Part shown: positions 1 to 12,300 of the stretch, in pieces
Layout: each line of letters opens with the position of its first letter
How positions within the stretch are numbered: position 1 is the first letter of the stretch
NCBI GenBank assembly: GCA_029207755.1
Contig: JARCOQ010000002.1
Span: 82,648,317 to 82,712,316, forward strand
Source of the DNA: Chamaea fasciata
Lineage: Eukaryota > Chordata > Aves > Passeriformes > Sylviidae
DNA length: 64,000 nt
Direction of reading: 5' to 3'
Notes under the pieces: generated by a model
Database searches by the model: none
Told to the model about the DNA's origin: nothing
The model's input: only the letters and a program-made list of their open reading frames with translations
Made by a program: the position numbers and the translations under genes

Positions 1-272
1 TGTATCGGTGTGTGCTTTGAATCCTTTCAGTAGAGCTGCATTTCCCACGGGAAAGTTTGGCATGTGATAGGAGAGTAAATTGGGAGAACTTAAATTCGGG
101 GAATTATTACAGAACCCTGGTGCTGTCCTGGTTATGTTTCTTTATTATAAAATATTGGAAAGTATGTTCTTCCTGCAGCTGCCTTGTTAGTGTTCCAATA
201 TTTAGGCACTCCCTGGCATAGTTAGACTTTCATTTTCTTTTTTTTTTTTTTTTTTTTTTTGTCTGCTTCTAG

Positions 273-417
273 GTATGATGCAGAACTGAATCCTGTAGAC
301 CATCAGAAGGCCAGTGTTCTAAAGTATCAAATGGACAAAAGACCATTTTTTGAAATGCCTTCCCATCTGGCTGATGTAGACGTGGATGAATATGACTACG
401 ATGAGGATTTTGAGTGA
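273..417 (+). CDS. PPP2R3B: PPP2R3B, last coding exon (3' partial gene)
   Basis: This is the C-terminal exon of the PP2A regulatory subunit B'' beta (PR70/PR48 type), an EF-hand protein that targets the PP2A phosphatase. A long T tract and an AG acceptor precede position 273. One base completes the split codon, then 47 codons run to TGA at 415-417. The peptide begins YDAELNPVDHQKAS, continues through RPFFEMPSHL and ends in an acidic tail, DVDEYDYDEDFE. From memory, the human PPP2R3B tail has the same layout (a D/E-AEL-PV motif, then RPFFE-PS-L, then an acidic end). The EF hands and catalytic-core contacts lie in exons left of the window. The gene points toward the STAG gene, so the two converge. 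I am confident of the subfamily because this tail is distinctive; PPP2R3A is the only real alternative. Confidence 0.86.
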
Positions 418-1465
418 GGTTACTTATGGTCAGCACTTGCAGAAGAGAAGGAACAGTCTGCAGCAGGTCTGCTACACACTGATACGTTTCAGTGAGGTTT
501 GTTTCCAGGAAGTCAGCTTAGTTTTGTCCTAAAAATATCTAATCACTACACTACCTTTTAAGTAAAAGTGCATTTATATGGAATGATGAGATTTTTGTAT
601 TTATTCAATAGTTTATCGTTTGTAAAATAGATTAAAATATTTATTTACAGATGTTGCATAATTCCTTTTTGGAAGAATAACAATATTTGATTTAAGAGAA
701 AAGTAATCTACTGTTTTTAAGAGAACTGTGTAATTCTCTTGATGTGTGGTGCACTGACCATCTCCATCTCACCTGAGAACAGGTATTTCTGTCCTGGTAT
801 AGGAGGTAAGGAGACAATTTACACCTGCAATGTGCTCGTGCTCAAAGACAGCCCTCTTTTAGGTTTTATACCTTGGCAAGCAAGAGACGTAACAATGAGT
901 GCACAGTTCAGCACTCATTTACAAGCAGAGTTTTGTTTGACAAGCTGTGCATATTAGTAGAATACACTAAACTGAACACTCAAGACAAGTTGGTTTTCTT
1001 CTCTGTGTAGTCCTTGTTCGCCCCAGCTTTAATTTTGCATGCCCTTTTAAACTTCAGTCTTTCCGTTGATGTTAATCATAAAAAGATTATTTAACAATGA
1101 AGTCTGAGTGTTCATACTTGATCCAAAATAGGTGTGTTAATTCATGCAGAAGGAACCAATTTTTTTAAAAAAATCCTTTGTATAAATGTTACTTGATCAG
1201 TGATGTGCACTAATTTGTTGTGGGCATTCAGTGCTTTTGTCTGTCCTCCCCTTTGTTTGTTTGCTATTGACACATTCCATGGATATTCATCAGTGTCACA
1301 GCAGCTTGAAATTGTTGCCTCACTCTTAACTGTTAAACAGGTTTTGTTGGGAGAAAAATGTACAAAAAGATGTAAGTTATTTTTTTTGGTTGCAGTGTAG
1401 ATCTTTTAAAATGTTTAAAAAACATGTTTGTATTTTCAAATAAAGATTTTCATACATGTAATTTA
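418..1465 (+). other. PPP2R3B: PPP2R3B 3' UTR (approximate end)
   Basis: AT-rich sequence follows the stop codon with no long open frame and no recognised repeat. The first good polyadenylation signal in a plausible place is AATAAA at 1439-1444, so cleavage probably falls near 1455-1465. The short frames at 739 and 1200 lie inside this UTR and look like noise. Confidence 0.6.
1439..1444 (+). terminator. PPP2R3B: Polyadenylation signal for PPP2R3B
   Basis: A canonical AATAAA hexamer lies about 1 kb after the PPP2R3B stop, in an AT-rich context. It is the best signal before the intergenic region. Confidence 0.55.
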
Positions 1466-2754
1466 ACAGTTCTAATTTTTACACACTGCACACAATTCAT
1501 TCTTACTATTAAAGAACCATTAGGATGGGTTACACAGATATGCAGTCTGGTTGGGTAATTACAACAAGTTGCATATGCAAGGCAATCAGCTTCTAGCAGG
1601 TTTTTCTTCATCCAGAAGAGAGTATTTGCTAAGCAGCTGGGAGAAACCTGTTGTGCTCAACTCCTCACACCAGCTCCTACACAAACTTACACACCTGTGT
1701 GTCAAGAAACTCATTGCTGAAGGGCTGGTGAACCTTACTGAGGGAAACTCAAGCAATTTTAATACCATTTGAAGGATTTTGGTTAATTATTCCAGTTTTA
1801 GTAGAGACTTGCCAATTTCAAATTTCTCTAGGGTTGTCTGGGTACCTTTCACTAACTGCCTATAGTTTGGGGCTTTTAAACAGTAAAGATACACAGAGAA
1901 ATTTCTGTTAAGCTCTGTTCCCTCGGGGAAAGGATGACCAACTGGCTTTCCAGAAGATGATCCTGAACAGCTGTTGCACTGCAAGAGATACTTTTTCCTA
2001 CCCTAAACTCCTTCCTAAGAAGAGGGCTTGTAACTGGGCAGCGAATAGCCCCAGGCTTTCCCAGCATGCAGTGCCATGTCTCTGTCACACAGCACTATGG
2101 TGCAGGGTCAATTTCTTCTGCAGAGCCTGTAGCTGTTGTTGCAAGTCTGTGTTTAATGAAGTGCCTGTTAAATCCTGCTCTCTATTGTGCTAACCAAGTC
2201 CCTTCTTTCCCAAGTAGAATAGATCCTGCTCTTATTGCAGAAGTAAGTCCTTTTCCTTAAAATACATGAGCTTGTGAGGATTACTGGACCTTGCCTCTGC
2301 AGGGTAATTCCCATCCCCAGCCCATTGTTACAAAAATTAAAGCATCCCTATCCTTGATGTGGTTCTGGGTATAATTGTTTTCCTAGTCAAGCTGTCTTCT
2401 GCCCCTCTGCTGTGTCCTTAGGCCTGAATCCACAAATCATCCACAGATGGATGAGGGAAACATCAGTCCAGGTAGGGGGATTTACTGATGGAATCATAGG
2501 GGAACCTGAGATCGTGGGGAGTGGTACCTCCCTTATGTCAGCCTGTACACCCAACTATGCACAAGGAAAATGATGGATTCACTGTGGCCACTTTAGTGTA
2601 CCCAATGCCTGGGCAACAGTCATGGCTTTCACTTCCATCTTCATGGCAACTCCCAGCTCAGCCTGTGGAATAACAAAACAAAGGCAAAGGCCAGCACACA
2701 TGCTGCCATTCTTTCTCCAGACAGGGTGTGGGAGTATCACACATTCAGTACTAA
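1466..2754. other. Tail-to-tail intergenic stretch, no gene seen
   Basis: This lies between the inferred polyadenylation sites of PPP2R3B (plus) and the STAG gene (minus). Short frames of 60-78 codons occur on both strands but overlap one another and resemble no family I know. No repeat family was recognised. Confidence 0.4.
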
Positions 2755-2775
2755 TGGATAGCAATAGTTCTGTAG

Positions 2776-2781
2776 TTTATT
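2776..2781 (-). terminator. Candidate polyadenylation signal for the STAG gene
   Basis: TTTATT on the plus strand reads AATAAA on the minus strand, about 1.26 kb past the STAG stop codon. I found no canonical hexamer between it and the stop. The true 3' end is unproven. Confidence 0.35.
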
Positions 2782-2800
2782 TTACACAGTTACAATCCAA

Positions 2801-2826
2801 AATATATATATATATATATATATATA
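2801..2826. repeat. (AT)n microsatellite
   Basis: An uninterrupted run of TA dinucleotides, about 12-13 units, sits just upstream of an AATAAAG on the plus strand. It lies at the far end of the inferred STAG 3' UTR. Confidence 0.9.
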
Positions 2827-4044
2827 AAATAAAGCTGATATGATTACTGCAATGTACAATTCCAGGGAGCAGTGAGAAGGGTCAGTGAAAGCAGCTGCAC
2901 GCCCCAGCCTACTGCCACTGAAACACTCTTGAGTGAAGATCATTTGGAACTTCTTAATGCAAAAACACCCTGTTTTTGAATGGCCATATTTACAGTCTAT
3001 TTACATTGTCTTTCCAGGCTTTTTCCAAGTAAACACCACATGATCACTGTACAAAGGACTTCTTCCAGAGGAAAATAGTCAGCTGGTCCACTTTTTCTTT
3101 TTTTGTTACTTTGAAGCCTTGACACAAGTTTCCCAGGAACATGTTTGATGCTTAAAGACCTCTAACCACATCTCTGTAAGCAATGGAATTCAGAAATACT
3201 TTCAGATAACTGATCCAGGTTTTCCATTTTACAGGTAGGAAATGGCCCCTGCCATCACCCAGCAGGTCCTAGTGTTCACAGCTGGGCCAGGCTCCTTTCT
3301 CCCCCCACACCAGGTGCAAGGAAACACAGAGATCTCCATTTGGTTACCTCCAACGGTAAAGAACAGGGCCAGCAGAGTACTGCCCCCAACTGCTTCAAAC
3401 AAGCTTGTCTCACCTGGTTCACAGTGTCTTTGATTCAGTGTTTGTCAATACCCTGATTCCAATCCTTCAGCTGTGAGCTTTTCCAAGGCAGCATCAAAGA
3501 TCAGGATGCAGTTGAGTAATGATGCTCAGAAGGCCCAACCCTAGAACTGCAGCAGCCACCTCAGTAACGCCCACAAGCAGCAAGGGCGAGAAATCAACCA
3601 CAGTGCTACAAAGTGGTTCTGGACCATAGACACAGAGACAACTTGATCCATGTCTCCTGCCACCTCAGTTGATACTCTCACACCACACTGACAAGTTAAA
3701 ACAATTTGCAGAAAAATCATAGCATGTGCTTCACTTCTGTTCATCCTCTCAGTGTGTTAACTGTCCTACATCACAAGAAAAAAGAGATTCAGTCAGTCTT
3801 ATACTATGAAGGAGACATCATGTAAGAGCCCACAAGGAATCTGAGTAACAGTGTAGCATCTAACCATTCACAGCTTAGCCACAGAGCCAGCTCTTAGAAA
3901 GAACTACAGCTTCCACAAAAGGAAAGCAGCGTTTCCATACCCCAAAAAGCCCAGAAAAGGCACTACAGGGAAAGGCACCATACTGCATAAGTAGTGCAAC
4001 TTCTGTATGGCTTTGATCTTTGTCCATGGAGTTAAATTCTTCTA

Positions 4045-4113
4045 TTATCTATCTTCAGCAGGAGCTGCTTCAAGTACAATAGCCAAACTGTCTACATTTG
4101 AACATGCATTTGA
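4045..4113 (-). CDS. STAG3: STAG3-like exon 31 (C-terminal end, stop)
   Basis: A pyrimidine-rich acceptor ending in CAG precedes TCA. There are 22 codons ([16 protein letters not shown], then APAEDR) and TAA at 4045-4047. [15 protein letters not shown] resembles the STAG2 tail FFDSAAIIEDDSGF. Phase 0 matches exon 30. Confidence 0.7.
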   Translation of the reverse strand, partial: SNACSNVDSLAIVLEAAPAEDR

Positions 4114-7100
4114 CTGAAGGAAAAGATAGACATCCCTTTTTTCCCCCTTCTAATCCTCTTTAAAAATAAAAGCCCACCATAAGTTAAAAAAACATTGGCT
4201 GAACTTTACAGCAAAAACTCAAAAAGACAAAGATCATGCAAAGCCTGAATGTGGTTGTTAGATCCCAGATAGCCAGAGTCACTGGAAATCAAGGGGTTGC
4301 CTGACTCACTGCAAAAATACTGTCTGCCAAACACTGAGTTATGTTCTGAAGTGCAGAGAGCAGGGGGAAATACAAGAGGAAAACCTGAAGGAACTGCTCC
4401 ACCCCCTGTAGTGGCTGGCACAGAAACCCTTAGGGGGCAGAAGGGTTGTGATTAGCTGCAGCACAGGAAAAATCATGGCCTTTCTTCCTCCCCCCGCCCA
4501 ACCCCTTTCCTTGTACAGTCACTCCACATGACCCTCCTGTACAACATCCTATCTGAGTCCTTGCACTTCACTGGCTCAAAGTGATACCTTAGTTTTAGTT
4601 TTCATATTTTCCAGATTCTGTACTGTGTTAGTATATAACTTTGAACTTCACATAAAGTGTTAACAAGTTCTCTTCACAGTGTAGTTGGACAAAACAATCC
4701 TTTTCCAGCCTGAGAGCCAAGGACACTGTTACAGCTTCAGGCCCAAAAGGTATAAACAACAGGGAACTGAAGAGAGCAAACTGGGAGGATGGAACTTCGT
4801 AACTTGAAGGTGTAATTGGACATTTAACTTCAATATGTAAATGGACCAAAATTTAGCAAGGTGTAAAACCGTGACCCGTTGTCTGTCTTGGGTTGTACTG
4901 CCCAAGGTGTAGGCTCTGAAGGCATTTTTTAATAAATACCAACTTTATTCCTTTAACACTGTCTAGCCTCTGTTCTAGGTAGCCTCTCGAGGCATCAGTT
5001 TTTGGTGACTCTGCTGGGAGAGCAAGTCATCTGGAACTAGGGCTAAAAGTCCTTCCCTGCTGCAAGGATCCAGTCCAGGGCTGAGCTGAGACCCAGGCAG
5101 ACACAGCTGCAGCTCTGCCAAACTTGGATCCCAAAGGCAATCAGTGCCCATGAGACAAGCCCCTGGCTATGCTGGTTGCCACTCCAAGCCCACAATGTTC
5201 TCATGCTTCCCTTCAAATCCCCAGTTTGTTCGGGGACAATTTAATCTGCCCAATAGCCTGACTGGAAAAGGGCAAGTAAAGGGCTGTCCAGTGATCAGAC
5301 ACGTTCCGAGTCTTTCAATCCAAAGAGCACAATGCAAACACCATTTCTGAAGCAGATATTCCCTGCAGGCCATGCAGCAGTGCCATCTCTGCAATGTGTC
5401 AATAACACAAAGCAACTGTAGCAAATGGCTCTTAATAAGGAAGCTCCACATTATGGGAAAAAAGAAAGGGGATCCTCCGCTTAATGCATCCTAAGTGACA
5501 TTCAGTCCTTACGAATGACCCAAGGATGTCTAGATGCTACAATAACAATTGCCTCTAAAATGTAGATCAAGCTGAAGGAGGAAACAACAGCTGCAGCTGG
5601 AAAGGGAAGAGGGCATCCCCCTTTTCTCATCCTGAAAAGGGCCACAAAAGAGCAACCCCCTTTGCTGCTACATAGCTACCCAGGAGACTCTGACCTGACA
5701 TTCACCCACCTCAACTACAGCTGTCGTCAGAGCTGGAAAACCAGCCAGAATTACCTGATCTGTACCAATGACATCAACATCTTCAGCTGTGTCTTCTGCT
5801 GGACCCTCCCCAGAGACATTTTCTGTCTTAATCTCATCTTTGCTGGAAACGAAAAACAAACCGAAAAATAGCTAAGTCTTGAGAAATCTCATAAGAGAGG
5901 CTGCACATGGAACAAGTGTGCTTAAGGCAGTGTATTTCACATAGTAAAATCTGCTGCTGGTATTCCATGCAAGGTAGCCTAAAGTTACTGGCCCAGAATT
6001 TCCCAGTATGAAACAGGTTATGCTCTCAGGAATTTTCAATAAAGCAGTTCAGAAACAAAACACTGATTTAAACAGGGGATACCTTCATATTTTATAAATT
6101 TTTGTTCTATTTTACTTGTATTCACCAGGTCCATCTAAAAAGTGTCCCAAAACTTGGAAAAGTATGCATCCTCTCAGGATTTGTGTTTCACCTTTTAACA
6201 TACCAATAGGGGAAATGGCACCTAACACCTCGATAAATTAAGTGAATTAAAGGAAAATACTGCAACTCAAAAGTTGATTGCTCAAAAGTAGACTCCAGAC
6301 TCCTTGTTTCTGCAACACCTCTTTCACATCCAAGTTGTGTGGCATTTCACTGGGGCATGTCTGCATGCCGCACACCAACACTTCTCTAAAAGAAAGCCAC
6401 TGGGTACACAGTAATTAATAGCAGATCAGCAGAGACAAGAATCCTCTTTTACTTCCAGAGATGCAGAAAACACTTATTGTCTGGCTGCAGCAAACAACCC
6501 AAGAGTAACCAGCACCACAGATCTCCAACCTGGACACGGGAAGTGGGACAGGGAACTTTCCTCCATCCTCGTCTTTTTCTCTACATACTTGGTATTACTC
6601 CAAGAAGGCACAGAAGCCCTGTGACAGTGGCAGGAGGAAGCAGAAAATGTAGATATTGGACTAGGGAAACAAAAAAGCCTAACCTGTCCTTGGGACACAG
6701 CCCATAAGAAAGACAGGAGGGGCACACACCCTTAGCTCATGAAGTATTTAAAAAAACTGAAGGTGGATAGAGAGACCCCAAGTGTCGATGCCAGAACAGG
6801 TGAAGGAGCTTCTAAGACATCAAACTCTCACCAGTATCTTCTACGCAGCTCTCCTGGACAAAGGAATGGCAAATGTTCCTGCAAGCGCATCTCTTTAGAT
6901 TTCAGCCTCTTCCTGCTTTTCCCTGCTGCAGAGGGAAGCTGGGAAGCACGCTGCTGTTCTGGGGCTTTGCTTGCTGCTCCAGCCTGGCTGGTTTCAGGCA
7001 AAGACCCTGCAACAGAGAGTGAACACAGTCATTCTTCAGCCTCACCCTCAGAGGTCTTGTGATGGACATTTCCAGTATGTTCCCCACAGCAGTGAAACAA

Positions 7101-9272
7101 TTGGGCCAAGCTCAAAAGGACATCTGGGGCAAAGCATTCCTTTATTGAAGAAGACAGCTAAAAGCCAGTTAAAAGAAAATCCATTTAATTTGCCCACTGG
7201 TCATTTTTGCAATCTAGACTTATGAACTTGGCCCTGGTCCATAACTGCTATCAGTACTGCAGAGTCTATATAATGCTCAAGAAAGGAAGGCCTTTGGGGA
7301 CACAAAGGAACAAGCTCTCTGAAGGCAAGTCACTGAAAAGAAGATTTATGCGAAAGAAATGAGAAAGAAACTAAAGGACACTGTGGAAAAATTTCCTTTC
7401 CTCCACATACAACTGCACATGTCCATAACACTTAGCAATTTAATTAGCAATTGTTTTCATAATGGCTTTATTGCATTTTAACTAAGTCCCACCATATCCA
7501 TGCAGTCAATACTTCATTACAGACTGGCAGTCTATGAATGCTGCCAAAGCCTGGATGCAGTCCATCTAACTATAATTCTTTAAGGCAGGAGTACAACCTT
7601 ACAGGTTCCCCAGAAATTCAACAGAGAGAAAAACCATAGAAGATGATTTGGCCCAGAAAATCTGGCCTGAAGATCTGAATCAACTTCCAGAAATACCTCT
7701 CCTGTCTCAATTATCTACAGGGCCTAAAGCAACAATGCCCTTAAGTTAACAATTAAAAGCAATCAACCAAGTCTCAGTGGCTCAGACAAATGCCAGATGT
7801 TAGTACACAGCAGAATTCAGATAATCTTGAATTCTACTCAACTCAGTCTCCTCAGCCCATTCTTACGGCTCTTGAGTGATCCAGGGACCTTGAACAACAA
7901 CAAAGCTGAAGGCAAAAAACACAATTCTAACTGGGAAGTCCACAACATCCAGCACATCAGGGTACTGTACTACTAATGCAAAGAATGAAATACATTTCAA
8001 CATGCGCAAATTTGCGACAGGAAAGCAAAATAGCAAATACAGCAGTTTTGCCAGACAGACAAAGAAAATACAGCTGATCAAGAACTGGGAAGTTTTCATA
8101 CCATTAGACAATTTCCTCTTAAAAGAAGATGTCTTAGATGAGCCCATGGGGGCCCACTCTCCCAAACTGCCAAGGACAGAGCTCTCCTCATCTTCATTTG
8201 CCAATAAAGAGTTCCTGTACCAGATCAAGGGCTGCCATTCATCTCCTCTGCAGGACAGTGGCTCTGTTATGTACCTCTGTAAGTAACTGTACCTGGGACA
8301 AAAACAAAAGCAAGCATAAGGAAACTCACTATCCTTCCCTTCAATATGTGGGGCAGGTATTGCAAGAAAGGATTTTCGCTTTACTCTCCAAAGGTGCAAA
8401 CAGAACTGCTGAAGAGAGGACACTGTTTTTCTCTGAAATACCTGACATCTCTGAATCATCTATTTAAAATTCAAATGTTTTCAAAGCTAAAAGAGTGCTT
8501 GAATTTTTAGCATTAGAAACAACACAAGATCCACAGAAATTACAAAATTACATCAGCTTCTATGAAGAGCTTCCTATGCAGGGAATGCCTGCCAATTGCT
8601 GCTGCCAGTAGAAACCTGAACAGAACAGAATTCTGTGAGGATTCACCTCTTCTGGTGGCCTTTTCTGCCTCATGGACTGCAAGATAAAGGAGATCCCAGG
8701 TGAGAGATTCACCCTGTGATTCAGTAGTACAAGAAACAGTACAGGTCAGGCAATGGGGCTTTTTTACCATTAATGCCTGTTCTGCCAAAATTAAGAACAA
8801 GAATGACCCATTAAACCATTTTTCTATATTACCAGCTCAAGTTCAATCCAATTCTCTCACTAAAATGTCAAGTGTCTGCAAGAAGCAGTCAACTGCCCTG
8901 CAGCTGTGACAATACATGGGATGTAAGAAACATTGTCTCAAATCCCTGATCTCTCTGATTCAGTCCCGAGACCTGACACTGGGCCTTCCTGAATATCAGA
9001 TGAAGCTGTCACCTCTCCTGGAGCAAAAAGGCCTTCTTCAAATACTCTACTTGAAAAACAGGATATTTCCAACAAAGTCTTTCTGACCCATTCCTACTTA
9101 ATAACAATAAGAAAAGAAAACCGAAGTCTGACTCAGGATTAGAAACTAGATATTCACCACATTTCAGTTACAGTTGATCACTTTAAAATCAAGCTCAGTG
9201 TTGTTAAAACAGACCCCACCTTAGCAAATACCAGAAGCGACAGTTTTAACGCCAGCCTGTGCAACATATTAT

Positions 9273-9325
<53 letters not shown>

Positions 9326-12300
9326 GATTAGGAGAGTGGCCTGGAAAACATCAGACGTTTAATTTGCTTTGCAAAACAAGAAAGCCAGTGCTGAGAGGAG
9401 GTCAGGGTAAGCACCAACTCCGAAACAATTAGAGTCCTGGACTCTGGGGGCCCCAGGGATCAAGAAACCCTGGTAATGGAATTTGTTGGTTTCAAACAAG
9501 CACGTATTGTAACTGCAGTCTCAGGGTCTAATCCAACTGCTATCAATGTCAATGGAAAGACTCCTACTGATTCAGGAATCAGACCCTTCATGCTGCTTGC
9601 TATTCAGCAATTCACATCTTGTGTGCATTTTGTGGCACAGAGCAATTGACAAGCCAGGTATTTTACTGCTACAGCCTGGGCAATTACAGGGGAGAGGGTT
9701 ATAGTCCATATACTTTGATGGTGCTGAAATATAGTCCTTTCTAACAAATGCCCATATTCTGTATCTCATCTGCTACAGGTACATTCACGTATGTTAACAC
9801 ACAGACCTGGACATCAATCCCACGATTAATAAGAAAAATTAAAATAACCAGATGTTTGTTTCTCAAAGTTCATGTTGACCTAAAACATTCCATCCAATAA
9901 TTTATGATGGAGCTAAACCTAAATATTTCTAAGAGGAAATATAATCTCCAGCCTCTGCAAGGCACTTCAGGCCTCCCAGAATAGAAACTGTTATTCCAGA
10001 AACATACTATGAACATACTTGTGGATAAATTGCAATTTCCCTTCTACTGAATTTTATTGTTTCCCATTTGTTCCCAGCAGCAGAGGGAAGGCCCAAAGCA
10101 GTAAGAACTGAAGTCGAGTACACTCCCTGCTAGGTTCTCTTATTTCCCACAAAACTTTTCCATGAATAAACCTACGTGAATGTATCAAATGTACCTGATA
10201 CATTCAGGAATATATATCCTCTGATCAAGAGGTTTAATAAAGTCCTAGGAAAAAAAATTATCAGGATTTAGTTTTGATCTGCCCCATCAACAATTAAATA
10301 TTTTCCTCTTGTTAATTAAAAACTACTCCCAGGAGGCAAACGAAATGACAAGGTTTTTTCCATTTCTGTCTTCCTTTCAAAGTAAAACTTTCCTTGCACT
10401 GGAGTGATTTGCTCAGAAATGCAAAAAGGCAGATGTGTCTTACTGTCCAATGTCTTCAAATATGCTTTCAGGAAAATGGAAGTACCTGATTTTTACAGTA
10501 TCTGTAACTAAAATACTGAAGTGCAGAGATCCAGACACAAAAATGAATAGCACTGACTAAGGAAGTAATGCTAAAGGTCCAATAGAAGGAAGAATGTTAC
10601 TTCCGTCTCAAGACTGATGAGAGCTGAGGCAGGTGAAGAAGGGAATAAGGTACATACTCATACATCTCTCCATTCGGGTGCACAATACCCCACTGATGCC
10701 AAAAGAAGGCTATCAGTCTTACAGTATTAAATGCAAATATTTAAACCACTGTTAAACATGGGCCCACTGGATCAAGGCATATTCCCATGTAAATAGTAAA
10801 TTCTTGGATTTAAATATCTATACTATGGAAGAGTGTCACGTATATTTCAATTCCAAATACATTTCATGGAATCCACATAATTGAGGCCTGAAGCTGTGGA
10901 AATAGATAATTACAAAATAATGGTCCATGCATTATTTCTTCCACAATCTTTTGATTTACTTTTCTGTTCAGAAAAGCATTCCTGCCACTCCACTAACCAG
11001 TCAAGTCGCAAATCTCTTCCACCAAATTAACAGCCTTTCCTTTAGAAGAGTTGCCATATGTGGTCACAACTATATGTGAGAAAAATCTAGAATGCTTATT
11101 GCACATACAATCTGAAATAACTACTATTACAGTATTCAACAAGTGTGTCTCAAACTAACAGCCTGAGGGGCAGACTGATTTCAGAGGTTCTCTGAAGAGC
11201 CCTTGAGCAAATTCTGCCACATTGAAGTTCAAGTGTCCTTTGTACAGGGATAGACAAATCACAAACTGTGTATGATGGTGTACAAGAACTTAACTTACAC
11301 TAGTCTTTTGTCTGGCTTTAGCAGCTTGTTGGAAAATTCAGTGATGATTAACAGAAAGCTCAAGTTAGGAGGTAAGCATTTTCCATCTACTCCAGTAGCT
11401 CCTTGAAAAGCAAATTCAATCCCTTCCCTATTGAAAGAAAACCAGAAAAGAACAGAGTAATAAAACAGATAAAACAGAAAACTAACAAAAGCAATGACCA
11501 CTGACAACATGATGTTACATGGCACATACTTGTGTATCATGGCTATAGATTCTCTAGATTTCACTTGGTCCCAACCAAATGTTAGTGAAAAGCGACGAGC
11601 AAGTTCTTTGATGTTTGCAAAGGAAGAAGAGGAGAAGTCCACACCACTACTGCTGTCTTGGCTTTCTACATGTGTCTGGAACAGCTGCAAGAGAAGTCTC
11701 AGATAAGCAAACACAGGTAATCCTACAGGCAAACAAAGCACCAGGCAGACAGAGACTGATACAGCAAGCAACAGTGACCTCACACAGACAGAAGCTTTAC
11801 AGAAGAGCAGGTAAATCACATGCTTCTGAAGCACTGAATGGAACAACAAGGAACTGACACAAAGGACAATGTTGTGCTCATAAGACAGGCACAAAACAAA
11901 AAATAAAAATAAAAATAAAACATGATGTGCATAAACAGAGAACTGATTCCTGAAGATGATGGTCCCACTGACCTCATCTCCTCTTGGGTCTTCTGAACCA
12001 AGTTCCAGAGGCCTAATTTGCCTGAGATGCTTTCAGAGTAGCACTGTGCATATACAAAGCAGCAAGTTTGGCAGCACCACAGTCCAATTTCGGAGAGTAA
12101 GAGTAGCCAAAGCACATCTTGAGCTCAATTAATTGTGCTTTGGGTTGGGTTTTTTTTTTTTTTCTAACAGAACATGGAATTAGCTAGTTCTTGTCAGGAA
12201 TTAGCCTGTTAACTTTCAAGGTCAAGCAAAGGCCAAAAAGGGCCTGTTGTCTATGTGATACCTAAACACCAAGTCCTGACTATGTCAGCAGAATATATGT

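Larger units (their letters stand above)
2755..4044 (-). other. STAG gene 3' UTR (approximate)
   Basis: Minus-strand sequence between the TAA stop (4045-4047) and the candidate signal at 2776-2781. No acidic C-terminal frame or further exon was found here, so the gene most likely ends in this interval. The length of about 1.3 kb is inferred. Confidence 0.4.

Noticed and set aside
5167..5451. 94-codon minus-strand frame in STAG intron 30
   Set aside because: Cysteine- and leucine-rich noise overlapping the possible LTR leader; no motif or splice support.
9008..9052. Exon-like stretch on the minus strand ([15 protein letters not shown]) before a GTGACA donor
   Set aside because: It looked like the STAG YLEK segment, but its phase fits neither neighbour, and exon 28 already encodes [11 protein letters not shown] for that position.
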